NCBI GenBank assembly: GCA_036937835.1 | Contig: CM072878.1 | Span: 8,556,501 to 8,620,500 of the forward strand | Source of the DNA: Pampus argenteus | Lineage: Eukaryota; Chordata; Actinopteri; Scombriformes; Stromateidae | Direction: 5' to 3' | Length of the DNA: 64,000 bases | Shown: positions 10,921 to 22,801 of the stretch, piece after piece | How positions within the stretch are numbered: the stretch's first letter is position 1 | Layout: each line of letters begins with the position of its first letter | Program-made: the position numbers and the translations under genes | The notes under the pieces: model-generated | What the model saw: the letters and a program-made list of their open reading frames with translations, nothing else | What the model was told of the DNA's origin: nothing | Database searches by the model: none

Positions 10921-12669
10921 GATTGTCTCATCCAACTATCCTGGAAATAGAGATGTAGAGGGGACATTATGCTGGCAGGATGACAGACAGTATTGAGCAG
11001 TGTAAAGGTTGGTATTTCAGCACCCTGCAGTGACAGACTGACAGTTCCAGAAATGTCTCAAGTGCTCCTGAGGAAGAACAGTTAACCTTGGTGTATATCT
11101 AATCTAGCTGCTCAGACAGACAAGTACTGCCGGTTGACAACGTATTCTGGTGGAACTTCTCCACAGCTTTTTTGTTGTCAGGAAGTGTCCACCCAGCTGC
11201 TCTAGCATGCAGGTGAATGCTTTTGTTTGTAATTATTGAATAATGATTCTTTATAATGTATCTTATTAGATATGTCATTATGAGAATAAATCTCACCGTG
11301 TTTGTAGACGCCACCATGCTGAGCACTGGCAGCAGGGTACATCAACTGCGAGTCTGCAACCTCCACATAACCCTCTAGGAACACTAGTCTTCTCCATTTT
11401 CCAAACAAAGATCCATCTGTGAACACCCTACACTCTACAACAATGCGATTTCAACTCACCTTGCACTAGGAGTGATCAACAACAAACAATTATTAAGTTA
11501 CATCAAGCTGAACTGATCAGTGATCAACATAGTGTTAAAACCTGGTCGCCCAACCAATAATTGATACCTGACTGTTTGTGTTTGTGTGTCTGTCCCACTC
11601 TTGGTCCCTTTCCTTTTTCTCTCTCTTCCTCTTTCACTTCCCACATTGCCCCCTCGCCTCTTCCTCGCTCTCCCTCTGCAGTACAGTCTTTATCCTATTA
11701 CAGCCTCCATGCTTCTGTGGAGCAGTTTCAGTTGTAGTCACAATGAAAACTGGCAGGATACATTACTTAGCACCACACTCCTGTTACCCTCACTCATCCC
11801 CCCTACCCCCCCACCTCTCTCCTTTCTCTTGCTTTCAACAATGAATACATTTTTTCATCATACCATTTTTTTACTCCTTCTTGTCGTTTTCCTTTTTTTT
11901 TTTTTTGCTCCAATTTTGCCTTTTTCCCGTGTTAGTTTGCGTGTACTTTCATTTCCTTTTTGTTCTGCAGCATTCACCTGTCTGCTATTGAGTGATTAAT
12001 CCAAACTATCTATCATGTCTGTTCACCCTGCTACCTTCTGATCTCATTCACTGTGTACTGCTTTTATGTTGTTGCCAAATCTTCTGGTTAAGAATGATCT
12101 CAAGAGTGTATTTTTTACCTGTCAGTTTTATTCACAGTCATTCAGATAAACACACCTTTTTTTTTTTTTTTAAAGCACAGCAATGTGGTAAGCTTCAGGC
12201 AAGAGGATGGACTGTAGATAATGGGCAGTAGAAACACAAGATAGGCAACAAAAATGGTCAACCAAATGCAGCAGGAGCACTTATTATTGAACTAGTCCAA
12301 CCCAGTGGTTGTACTAAGGAGGTCCCATGTTGGCAACTCTTTTAGAGATGTAGGATGTTCAGCTGAAAACGCATGCTGTGCACAGTACATCCCTTCAGGT
12401 TTAAAAAGGGTCATGTCTGAGAATTTGAGGCACTCAGGGCTTCTGAGTTATCACTTCCTCACACAGATTGTGTCAGATGCTGATGCATTGTTGTTAATGT
12501 AGTCTAGCCAATGCAGGCGTTACTCTAATGGCCACTAGATTCAGACTCCAAGAAAATTCTGGCTGCGTGTACTATAATACTAAGACAAAAAGGTAAAAAC
12601 AGGGTATGTTTTAGGACCTTTTTTCATTAATTAAAAGAGATAGGATGGCGGTCAACTGGAAACCAAACG

Positions 12670-12697
12670 CTTGACATTTAGAACACTAAATGTCAAG
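12670..12697. repeat. Perfect 12-bp hairpin, 4-nt loop
   Basis: CTTGACATTTAG (12670-12681) is followed by the loop AACA and by the exact reverse complement at 12686-12697. Confidence 0.9.
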
Positions 12698-13080
12698 GCT
12701 TTCTTTTATTCAATTCATAACAGATATTAACTATTCTCATGTCATCCTCTCTGCTAAAATATAATTCATGTGTTTCAGTTGTATCACATATGATGATGCT
12801 TTTTTCAAATGATTGTTAGTACATAAACATTTATTCATTCAGTCCACAAGTATTATTAACCTTCAAAAGACCATCAGTCAACTTGGTTTTAACAGAAGAC
12901 TTTAATATGGTTCATACCTTGAAAGTATATATATCGTTTTGCTGATGAAACCTTCTTCTATTGTTTTCAGTAGACAGGTACAAGTAGAAGCTGTGGACTA
13001 ACGTGCACGGCCCCTCTGTTTGTATTTTCACTATATTCCAACCTTGTCACTCTCTCTCTCTCTCTCACTTTGCCGGGTGT

Positions 13081-13300
13081 TCCTGGTCCTTGGCAGGGAA
13101 CCAGAGGATCCCCTGCTGATGGAAAAGGGCTCTAAATAAAGCAGAGGTTTTACTTGACGAGCCCTGCCTGGGGACCTGATGGCCGACTGGAATGCATCCA
13201 TGCAGGGAGAGCAAGCTGATCTCTTTATCTGTCCATCCTGTACCCTATTAGAGTATCACCCTCCATTCAAAGGATAAGAACAGCTTTTACTAAGCTGCAC
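13081..13300. promoter_or_regulatory. Possible conserved non-coding element
   Basis: A repeat-free, balanced-composition stretch between a (TC)n tract and a pyrimidine-rich run. It contains AATGCATCCATGCAGG (an octamer-like ATGCAT) and GATA-like TTATCT. No coding signal is visible. Confidence 0.22.
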
Positions 13301-14140
13301 GCTCTCCCTCTTGCCCTCTCTCTACCTCCTCCTCCCTCAAACATTACCACACATTTTCACTCTTTTCTCTCACAACACCCCTATCCTAACTAAACACAAA
13401 AACAGACTGCTGGTCGTTGCCTTCCTAAAATGAACCGATATTAACTGTCAGTTGGAAAGAGGAACAGCAGTCTCTAGTGTCCAAGTTATGTGCTCTGTAC
13501 AACAAAGCACCCACCTTGACCTCCTCCCCTAGAGGTTTTCCAGTGCTATAACAACATCACATTACTTCAACCTTTGCCTCTGGGAGACAACTGACATGAT
13601 TCATACAGCCACAAAAGGTCTTTTTCAAATATAAATAAACATTTTAGGCAGCTTAACAAATGACCAATACTGTTTTTTCGTCTAGTGAGGACCTTCTCCT
13701 TTGTCACTCTTTCCCTACTCCACATGTACCAAGTCTCTGTCACTCCCTCATTGCTTTTTTTTTTTTCTTTGCCCACTCCAAAGTAGCAACTTCTGGCTGG
13801 AGAATTGCTGACACGGCACTGGATCCAATTTCTGAAACACCACGCAGAGCCCAACAAACAACTGATATTCAGAACACAGTGGCAGAAAGAGACAGGGGAG
13901 CAGAACTGCCTCCCAAGAATCGATAGAGGATAGACAAATGACTGTCGAACAACTCCACTGGTACGACCAGAGGCAAACCACACGCATAAACATACGATAG
14001 AACAAATCATAACAGCCCACAGGGTCTAGAAGTCATTTTTTAATCTTTGTATTTGATAATGTAAAATAGAAAACATATAGAGGTGTGTTTTGTTTTTTTT
14101 TTCATTTTACTGATGAAGCATCACAATTGGGCTCTATCCA

Positions 14141-14172
<32 letters not shown>

Positions 14173-14179
14173 TGTGTGT
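14141..14179. repeat. (TC)n(TG)n compound microsatellite
   Basis: About seven TC units pass directly into about twelve TG units. Confidence 0.94.
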
Positions 14180-15021
14180 AGCAGCCAGATTGACACCATT
14201 ATGTCTCCTCTCCCTCCCTCTAAGCCAATTCACCCTCATCACTCTGTTATTAAGCAGCTTTGCATCGGTGCAGTTATGACTGTAACTGTGGGAATGTGTG
14301 TTTGAGAGTGCATGCTTGTGTGGAGTTCTTTTGCAATCAAAAATGTCCTCGTTTCTCTCCTGTATCTACAGCACGTTACCCTTATTTCACCCTCCACGCC
14401 CCCTCACTTTTCTCTTCGTCACCTCCTCTCTTCTCTTTTTTTTCTCAATGTAATCTGTGCCTGTGACCCAGCCTTGAACTTGTAATAACATATGAAATAA
14501 GGTGAATACATCAGTACTATGAACCCCATTCTGGGCAACGGTACAATAATGTACTTTCAATGCATTGGAAAATGCCATTAATTTACTACAGGGGGGTTGG
14601 ATCACAATAGAGTGAAAAATGATGGTTTATTGTTGGGAATAACATGTAAAGCTAATTAAAATATACAAATGATCTCTCTTGTTTTTGTTGGTGTCTTTTT
14701 TCATTAAAAGATCACAACAGTCTAGTTACTACAATTTTCCTATTGGTAAATAAAATAAAAAATTGTAACAGATTATGATTGAGAGAAAAGTATAGAAAAA
14801 TATAGGTCAACACTCAGCTAATTATGAATACACATCATTTAAACACCCTCAGTATAAGTTCATTTCACCTCATTCTTTTACCCCTACCCCTGCATCCCTC
14901 CCTTACTCCTGTCCTTCCCGCTCTCTCTCTCTCTCTCTCTTCTGTTTTATGTCCTCTTCATCTCCCACAATACCCCAGTCCTTTCCACCCTTCTTTACTG
15001 CAGTGAAGTTGGTGCACAGGA

Positions 15022-15049
15022 GTGTGTGTGTGTGTGTGTGTGTGTGTGT
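15022..15049. repeat. (TG)n microsatellite
   Basis: About 14 TG units. A shorter TG tract is at 15158-15174. Confidence 0.94.
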
Positions 15050-16752
15050 TGTCAGGGACACTAGAGGCTCAGTGGGAATCAATACGTATTTGGGCAACGG
15101 CTCAACATAATTATAGAGGGATACTGAGAATCACCCTATTTGGACACTATGCAAGTCTGTGTGTGTGTGTGTGTATTGCTGCTGCTGGCCAATGGTCACT
15201 GTTTTTGCCTTTCTTTCCCTGCAGCCACCAGCCCTCAAAACTTCTCTCTCTCTCTCTTTCTCCATTGCAGAGCTGATACACACCCACTTCCCAAGATTTG
15301 TGTTACTAAAACACTACATCACCAGTGTGTGCAACTGGTAGCTCCACACAGGATGTAAATTTCAAACATTCTTCACAAGTCTCCTTTGATTCTTCCTCCT
15401 TTAACCCTTTTTGAGATCTTAAAATCTATTGCAAGAGCAAAACAGGCAAATAGATCAGTGATAATTGTGACGAGTTACGATGTTTCCAGAAATCCCTGAA
15501 TGAGTTGGAAACATCCTTCAAATCAACTGACCTGCTCTTTTTCTGTAAGAACTCAATTAGTCTCAAAAATATGAATTGTAAGTTGCTGTAATGATGGTAA
15601 TAGGTGCAAACCTTTCAATCACATGGATAGGGAAAATAAGATAGTGTAGGGTAGTAATCACTGCATTAAAGCTCACCACCCTGCATAAATCTGACAAACA
15701 CACACGCAGCAGGAATAGTGGGGCAGCATGCGTGTAAGAAAGTGAGATTTTGATGACAGTTACATCTGTGTTTGATAAACAAGCACCTCAGGCACAGAGC
15801 AGCAGTGACATGATTGCAGTACACAAAGTCAAATGGCTGGCTTATGGCTGACAGGTAAGGAGGGTCTGGGAAAGTGCCTGGGAAAGCGATATGTGAACTT
15901 ATACGCATATTGCTCTTTAGGCATATGAGTAAGTGACTGAACGGGAGCCTGAGAGACAATAGAGATGCATGTATATATGCACACACAGAGACATGTGCAC
16001 GTAACATAATTACATAGTGAAGATCATATTTGATTCCCACAGAAGTCAGAGCCTGCAGCACTAAGTCTCAGGACACACACACGCGTGCGTGCCGCGTGCG
16101 CAGGCTTGAATGCAAGGAGGATGATGAAGCTTCTTTCATCGTATTTGTCCCTCCGTGTGTTCGTGCGAGTACGTGCGCGTGTGGCAAAGTGGCACAAGGA
16201 TGAAGCCGAGAAAATCACATCACTCCGCTTTGCAAAGGCCTATGGGACAACAATCACAGGGTATTTCACAAAGTCTTTGAGAAGCAGACTCACTAGGGAC
16301 CCAAGAGTGTGTGTGTGTGCGTGTGCGTGTATGTGTGCGTGTGTGTCAGAGAGAGCCAGAGAGATTTTTCTGAAAAGCAGGTACACACACTCAGGACACC
16401 CTTGTACTCACGTTCTCAGCTTCATTTGCATCCAGAGTACGATATTCAAAACATTATTCGAAAATCAAGCAGCTGGAAACATAGCAAAATAGCCGATAGC
16501 TAAAACAGCATGAGTAAACTTTTCTCACACATATATAAACCTGATATTGCTGGTTCCTAATAAGAATAACACATTTTTAGCCACAAAAAAGATATTAATT
16601 TGAAGTCAACATGTCACAACCCTTTAAATGGTAAGGTATTGATAATGTAAAAATAGGGTATTTCCATACTGAGGGGTGGGCAATTTTTTTTTTTTTTCAG
16701 CTGTCCATTAAGAATGGAAATATATTCTTTTTATTATATATATTCTATTTTT

Positions 16753-16787
16753 TTGGTCATTATTTTTTTTTTCTTAATAATGACCAA
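16753..16787. repeat. Perfect 12-bp hairpin
   Basis: TTGGTCATTATT (16753-16764) and AATAATGACCAA (16776-16787) flank an 11-nt T-rich loop. Confidence 0.88.
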
Positions 16788-17563
16788 GCAAATAGGCTAC
16801 AGATATACATCTAATCTGGAACCATGTTAAACTAAGCCGGTTATTGTTTAAATGGTTAAACATGTTCTATTTTACAACTGCATGTATCTTAGATACTAAA
16901 TATAAAGCAGGATTAAGGTTCGGATGATATCTCTTGCCCCAGTGAAGAATGTTTAAAGTGACACTTCTCTCCCTCTCAATCCTGTCTTATCTCATCCTGT
17001 CCTCCCCTCCAGCTTTTTCTCATCATTCCACTTAAACTCTTCCACTAATGAGACCCCATCCCCACGTCTCCCTTCTTATTCGCCCTGCACTTGCACCCTT
17101 TGCCTCTTGTTTCAGTTCTGTCTCCCTCCCCTCTGTAATGTAGACAATGTAAAACTCATGGGGGTGGAAAGAGAAAACGGTGACTGCGGCAGACATGAAC
17201 GTCGCTAAATCTGTCTGTGTCGTCGGCAATTTTTTCTCCCTCATTTTTGGCGTCTCACGACTGAATGTTTGACTTAATCGGAGTTGAAAAGGCTTGAGAT
17301 AATCACATCGGAATAACAGATTCAGGTCCTGATACTAGGTAGGCTGTTTCATGGGGCAATGCGGCGAAAAATGTTTTGCATACAACAGAATACTTATACA
17401 CACACTGCATCTTGCTGCGCAAACACAGAATCCGAGCAAGACCAATCCACATATGATAAGAAATAAATAATTGAAAACAAAATACTTTCAATGATGAAAA
17501 ACTAAAGCCTAAGAGAGACTAAGAAAAAATAAGATATAGGCCTGACAGTCAGAATAGCATGAA

Positions 17564-17592
17564 AAGAAGAGAAGAAGAAGAAGAAGAAGAAG
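17564..17592. repeat. (GAA)n trinucleotide microsatellite
   Basis: About nine GAA units. The complementary (CTT)n occurs at about 58320-58339. Confidence 0.92.
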
Positions 17593-19849
17593 CAGCTACA
17601 GAGACTCCAGAAATACTGTATTTACTGTATCTACAGGTATGTCAGGAGTTTCAAGCTTGGCTCGCAGGTTCACATTGACGACAGTTAACAAGTTCAATAC
17701 TCCACGTGTGCTCCGTCTTAAACATTCGATCCTCTGATAAACTGCACATCCACGTGGAGTCACGGGAGTCTGCGATATAATGTCGGTGATCATATCGAAA
17801 TGATTTGAGCAGATATCATCAAGAGTATAATAATTTTATGTCCACTCAAACATTCGCTTCCATTTCTTGCCCCATCACTCAGCTGTTGCAGCTGAGACAG
17901 GGATTATTATGACCCTGTAGCAATCTGTATGAATGTTACTGTTTATGTGTGTGTGTGTGTGTGAGTCAAGGGTAATGGCTACACAACAAACTCCTCCTCT
18001 GACACTTGGCCAAACATAGCATAGCACTGTCACGCAAAGTACAATGTAGGTTGCGAGCCTTACAGAGCAGCAATGGCACATCTTACACACTTTATTGCAC
18101 CGCTGTGCCTTCCTTCCCTCTGACCCCCTCTTCTCAGGCCTTACTTACAGTACAGTAGTGCACAGTATACTGCACTGAGAACTGAAATGTATATACATTA
18201 TATGCATTCAGCAGCACAGAGGCTAAAGATTTCCATCAAAACATCTACTTTGTTGTAACACATGGCATCATAAATTTTGTTCTTTTTGACAAAGCAAAAA
18301 GCAAAAAAAAAAAAATCCAGTTTCATTTTATGTTAAAACAATTATTATTTCTGCCCCCATTTTTTCTGGTTGAGGGAGGCAAAAGACTTGACTGGAGCTG
18401 ATCGGCTGGATGGCCAAATCTTCTTTCATGCTTGTTACACACACACACACACACACGCTCATTCTTTCGTTAACTGCAACAGGCTAATTAGGCTTAGGCA
18501 GAGGGGAGCCTGGGGCAGGAGTAGAGAAGAGGAGAGAGGGTGAGGAGGTGAGGAGGAAGAAGAGGCTGTCATTATGAACACTGTGAACAGATGAGATAAA
18601 GGTTAGTGTTATCAAACCCCCGATGCCCCGCTACATCCTCCCCTGCCTGATGAAAGAGATAGCGGCGGTAAAGATACAGAGATCGAGAGGGAGGAAGGTA
18701 AGACAGATGGAAGGAAAATAAGAATGGAAGAGAGGAAGAAGAGATTAAGCCAAACAATAAGTGTGTAAAATATTTGTATGGATGTGAGCGTGCCGTGAGT
18801 TAAATGTGCATGTGTCGGTGTATCATAACCAAGGTCAGGGTGCCTGTAGGCAATTCATCCCAGTTGGCTCAACTAAGTACAGCTGCGCATTAACTCTCCG
18901 TTCTCTCAATTTTCCCATCATGCCACCCTCCTCTCCTTTCTATATAGTCCTCTTCCTCTTCCATTCTTTCCTTCCTTATTTTTTTTCTTCTTCTTTCACC
19001 TACCTCAGAAATAAATCTAATTTTCTTTCTCTTTGTCCCTTCACACTCTCTATTTCTATAAAAAAAAAAAAAAAACACTATGAAAAAAGTAATCTCCCTA
19101 TAGCAACAGATCTGGTTTGTGACATAAACCCTCTCTGTTCCCAAGATTCATTTCACTCTCCCTTCCTATCTTACCAAGACCTTTCTACTTCAGTTTTCTT
19201 GCTCTGTCTCGCTGCTTCTCTATCTGTCTCCATCTCCTCTGTGCCCCACGCCTCCATAAAACAGGAAAAAGAAGGAGAGACTCTCCATTATCAGGCAAAG
19301 CAACACTTCTTCCCCGTATATTCACAAAGCATCATGCTGCATTCACTTTCGGCAAAAAAGTGGGAGGACAACAACCTGGAGCTTTTATTTTAGAAATAGT
19401 TTTTTTTATTTTTTTGTTTTTCTCAGAACGTACAACCAAATCTTAACAAACTAGTAAATTATGTTGAGTTTTTATCTGTAGCATACATCTGCTCTACCAC
19501 AGCTAATCTCTTATGACAGTAGTGATAATGTTGTAGTACTGAAGAAGAATGTTTGTCTTTAATATAGATCCTACCTCTCCAGGAATCAATGCCCTGTAAA
19601 ATGACACAGGTATCACTGTATCAATCATTAGTGCTTGAGTTTCTGTCTCAAATGGAAAGCACTCGCACGCATTCACATGGTGGTGTACACACGTAGCCCC
19701 ACACACACATACACACATAAACGACATCTTCAGCTGAGTGCTAAAGAGAAAAGAAGCAGGCTTTATTGTCTGAATAATTACTTTACACGCCACACTCACT
19801 CTGGAAACAACCACAGCAGACACAAAAGGAAAACGTGCTGGAACCATTT

Positions 19850-19851
<2 letters not shown>

Positions 19852-19882
<31 letters not shown>

Positions 19883-19982
19883 AAGTCCAAGTACAGTGTG
19901 GATTACACATCTCTTCCTGGTCGATACCAAACACCGTCATGGTGCTTTGCCACCAACAACACAAATGGAGATCAAGAATCTT

Positions 19983-20034
<52 letters not shown>

Positions 20035-20131
20035 AATGATGAATGGATTTACTCATGCTTTCAACTTGGAATGTTCGTACTTTCACCCTTATGTTCAGGT
20101 CCAGCTTTGACACACATGCAGCACTCACACA

Positions 20132-20162
<31 letters not shown>
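19852..20162. repeat. Cluster of (CA)n, (TG)n and (CA)n tracts
   Basis: Three long tracts lie within about 310 bp: (CA)n at 19852-19881, (TG)n at 19986-20034 with one T insertion, and (CA)n at 20134-20162. Neighbouring tracts are reverse complements of each other. Confidence 0.93.
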
Positions 20163-20164
<2 letters not shown>

Positions 20165-21317
20165 AGACATATCTAACATATTTATCCAGAAGACTATGAT
20201 CTCCAGTAATGCAGCCTTGCGTAGTGCAGGCGACTGCGTGACTATTGGTGGGACCTTGCCAAGATGCTGCCTGAAATAAAACACAATGTCCTTTTGTTTT
20301 GTGATAAAAAATCTTACACATGTATCTTGTTGGGTCATTTTGTAGACAAAAAAAAAAAAAGCTATTTGCATCTACAATATGTGAGCAGGTAAGTCTCATC
20401 GGTGTGCGCTGATTACAAAGCGTCAAAGATTTCATTTAAAAATATTTCAGAAACCAGAACAGAAACCAGAATAATTTTTTTTTAAATCACTCAAACAGTG
20501 GGTTTTGGTTCTAATATGCAAGTCGTTGGACCACAATATTCAAACTACCAACATGGCAAGGTGTTTAATATCTGCAATGACCCATTTGTTACAAATGCAC
20601 AGTGTATAAGCAGGCTGTTCCAGGCTAATGCAATATGCACAAAAGCTAACTAGCCCCGCTGAATGGATAATCACACCAAACCATCTGAGAAAAAAAATTT
20701 GATGCATGTTGGATTTCACAATGATGGAACGATATGGGACAGTTTGCTTTAAAACGATCCACCAATGTAAGCTTGTCACTCACAAGTGCAGCAGCTGGAG
20801 CATTGTGAATAACAGAACGTCACTTCTGTAACATAGTTTACCATCAGACTATGTGGGCTGTGTTTAAAGTGATTACTGCTGTACTCCGCTGGGAAACGCT
20901 AGATTGCCCTCTTCAAGTCAGGAGCCATTTGCTGCACCACGTGAAGGAGTTCAAGTATCTCTCTTCCTCATGAGTGAGGCTAAGACGAGTGTGAGACCGA
21001 CAAGGGATGGATGAAGCATCTGCAGTGATGTAAGTGTTATAGTGGACTGTTATGATTGAGTTCCGCCTCTATTTACCAGTTCATTCACATTATTTCAATC
21101 CCCGCCGCTGAAGCGATACAGTTGCAGTGGTGCGGGCACATCAAAAACGCATTCTTGTGGAGGTATTAAAGGTTTTTCTGACTGAAAAAAAAAATATATA
21201 TATATATATAATAATGGACGGAAACTTCTGACAGACTATGATTTGTCATTCTTTAAGATTTTTCCAAATATTATGTTATATTTCAGGTGCTTAATGATCT
21301 GCAAGATTAAAGATCCG

Positions 21318-21425
21318 TCTGACACTGTAGCGCTGGCTTTCAGTTGCTGAGTAGAAAGTGACTGGTGAGGAGCCCTTGAGCAAGACACTGAATTTAAACT
21401 GCTTCAAGGCACTGTGCTAATTAAG
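21318..21425 (+). mobile_element. tRNA-derived SINE, body and tail fragment
   Basis: The order GTAGCGCTGGCTTTCAGTTG, AAGTGACTGGTGAGGAG, CCCTTGAGCAAGACACTGAA and AAACTGCTTCAAGGCACTG follows the body of fish tRNA-derived SINEs (GAGCAAGGCAC block). The B-box (GGTTCGAATCC) expected between the first two blocks is missing, so the copy has an internal deletion. Confidence 0.6.
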
Positions 21426-22773
21426 AAATGCAAATGTGTATCCTGTAAAAAAATATAAGTGTGTCTCAAGGGAAGCCACCAGTGTAACTGATCGGACTGA
21501 TTTCATTGTTCCTAGAGTTTTGATATTCGTTGATCGTAGGTTAAAATAACCACTTAAGTAGCCTCAGATCTGGCTACATGCACGTATTGTTTTGTAGCTG
21601 TATTATTTGTCTCCTGGTTGATCATTTCAGAGCCAGATTGGTGCTCTCTGAGGATATCACAATGAATATCCTCCATTTGATCATTATCCTATCTAATTAA
21701 TTCATTATCACATCACCATGGCTCTATGTGACCAGAGGCAGATGTTCACTGACAATATTTCACCACAGATCAGCTACTGCGGGACAAAATCTTCATCACT
21801 GTGTTATTTTCTGTATTTACATCATGAGATATTGTGGTCAGATTTCATTATCAGGGACCCAGTTCTGCTCAGCAGAAGGACAGATGCTGCCAACACAGAG
21901 ACAGCTTTGCAGCTCTAGCCTCCGCTTTCTGGCATGGACATATGCGGGTTGCCGGAGGCTGCGGCTGTCACAGACTGTAGCTCTTCTCACAGCTAGCTGA
22001 TGCGAGCGGACAGGGTCGATGTGATTGGTTGATAAGAACGGGGCTGTTTCGTGCGCGTGTGCATGCGTGTATGTATGTGTGAGGAGAGAGAGAAGAAGAC
22101 AGGCCAAGTGGTTAGACAAGGGCCGGTGTGCTTTTTTTGCTGCATCGTCAACATCTGTAAAAACATGACCCACACAAACTCACTCTCTCACTTAAGAACA
22201 TGTGAACACACACACACACACACACACAGGCGCATTAACAGAGACTAAAAGCAACCATGAAAATGTGAGAAAAAGCAATGGGGTAGCGAAGGATAGAGGG
22301 AAAAATAAAAGGGGTTGGTGTGGTTGTGAGGCTCAGGAGAAAAGACAGAAGAGGGGGGGGGGCTAAAAGGGAGAAAAGAGATGAGGAGGGAAAGAAGGGG
22401 TGATGGGAAACGGAAGGAAAAAAAAAGATAGTAGGGGGAAGAAGGCAGTGAAGGAGGGAGGGAAGAGAGGTTAGCTGGATAAGTGGGGCAGTGCTGCAGC
22501 GTGACACATCAGCATTCTGAGCACAGCAGCACAGAGCAGTGCAACAAACGCAGTGGCACCCACAATCTCCTCGTCTCTCTCTCACACAGACACACACACG
22601 CACACGCACACACACACACAGAAAAACACTGACATGTTCTGTACCCACACGCAAGCTTCAAACATGTAAAGCGCTGCCAGGAGGAGTGCGCATCAAACGC
22701 GTTATCTCGTAAAACAAGCTTAAAGTGTTTCGATAGAAAGTGCAAACCTGCAGGTTGTATAATCTACTCTTAA

Positions 22774-22801
22774 AACACACACACACACACACACACACAC
22801 A
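22774..22801. repeat. (CA)n microsatellite
   Basis: About 14 CA units. Another (CA)n tract of about 22 bp is at 22207-22228. Confidence 0.94.

Larger units (their letters stand above)
10831..21317. other. Intron segment, no gene
   Basis: Non-coding, with microsatellites, two perfect 12-bp hairpins and several pyrimidine-rich tracts (11590-11960, 14180-14460, 18900-19260). The reading frames at 11099-11426 and 13567-14010 have no recognisable domain. Confidence 0.55.

Noticed and set aside
11099..11426. Overlapping minus-strand frames with a protein-like look (VEVADSQLMYPAASAQHGG)
   Set aside because: I could not place it in any gene or transposon family. It may be an old repeat or pseudogene but cannot be supported.
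13567..14010. 147-residue minus-strand open frame
   Set aside because: No recognisable domain, low-complexity Cys/Phe/Lys composition, no splice or family support.
16668..16700. GAGGGGTGGGCAATTTTT, like a hAT terminus
   Set aside because: Only about 15 bp match and no body or second end.
18806..19393. 195-residue plus-strand open frame
   Set aside because: It follows a pyrimidine-rich tract, giving Ser/Leu/Phe/Pro-rich sequence, with no family similarity.
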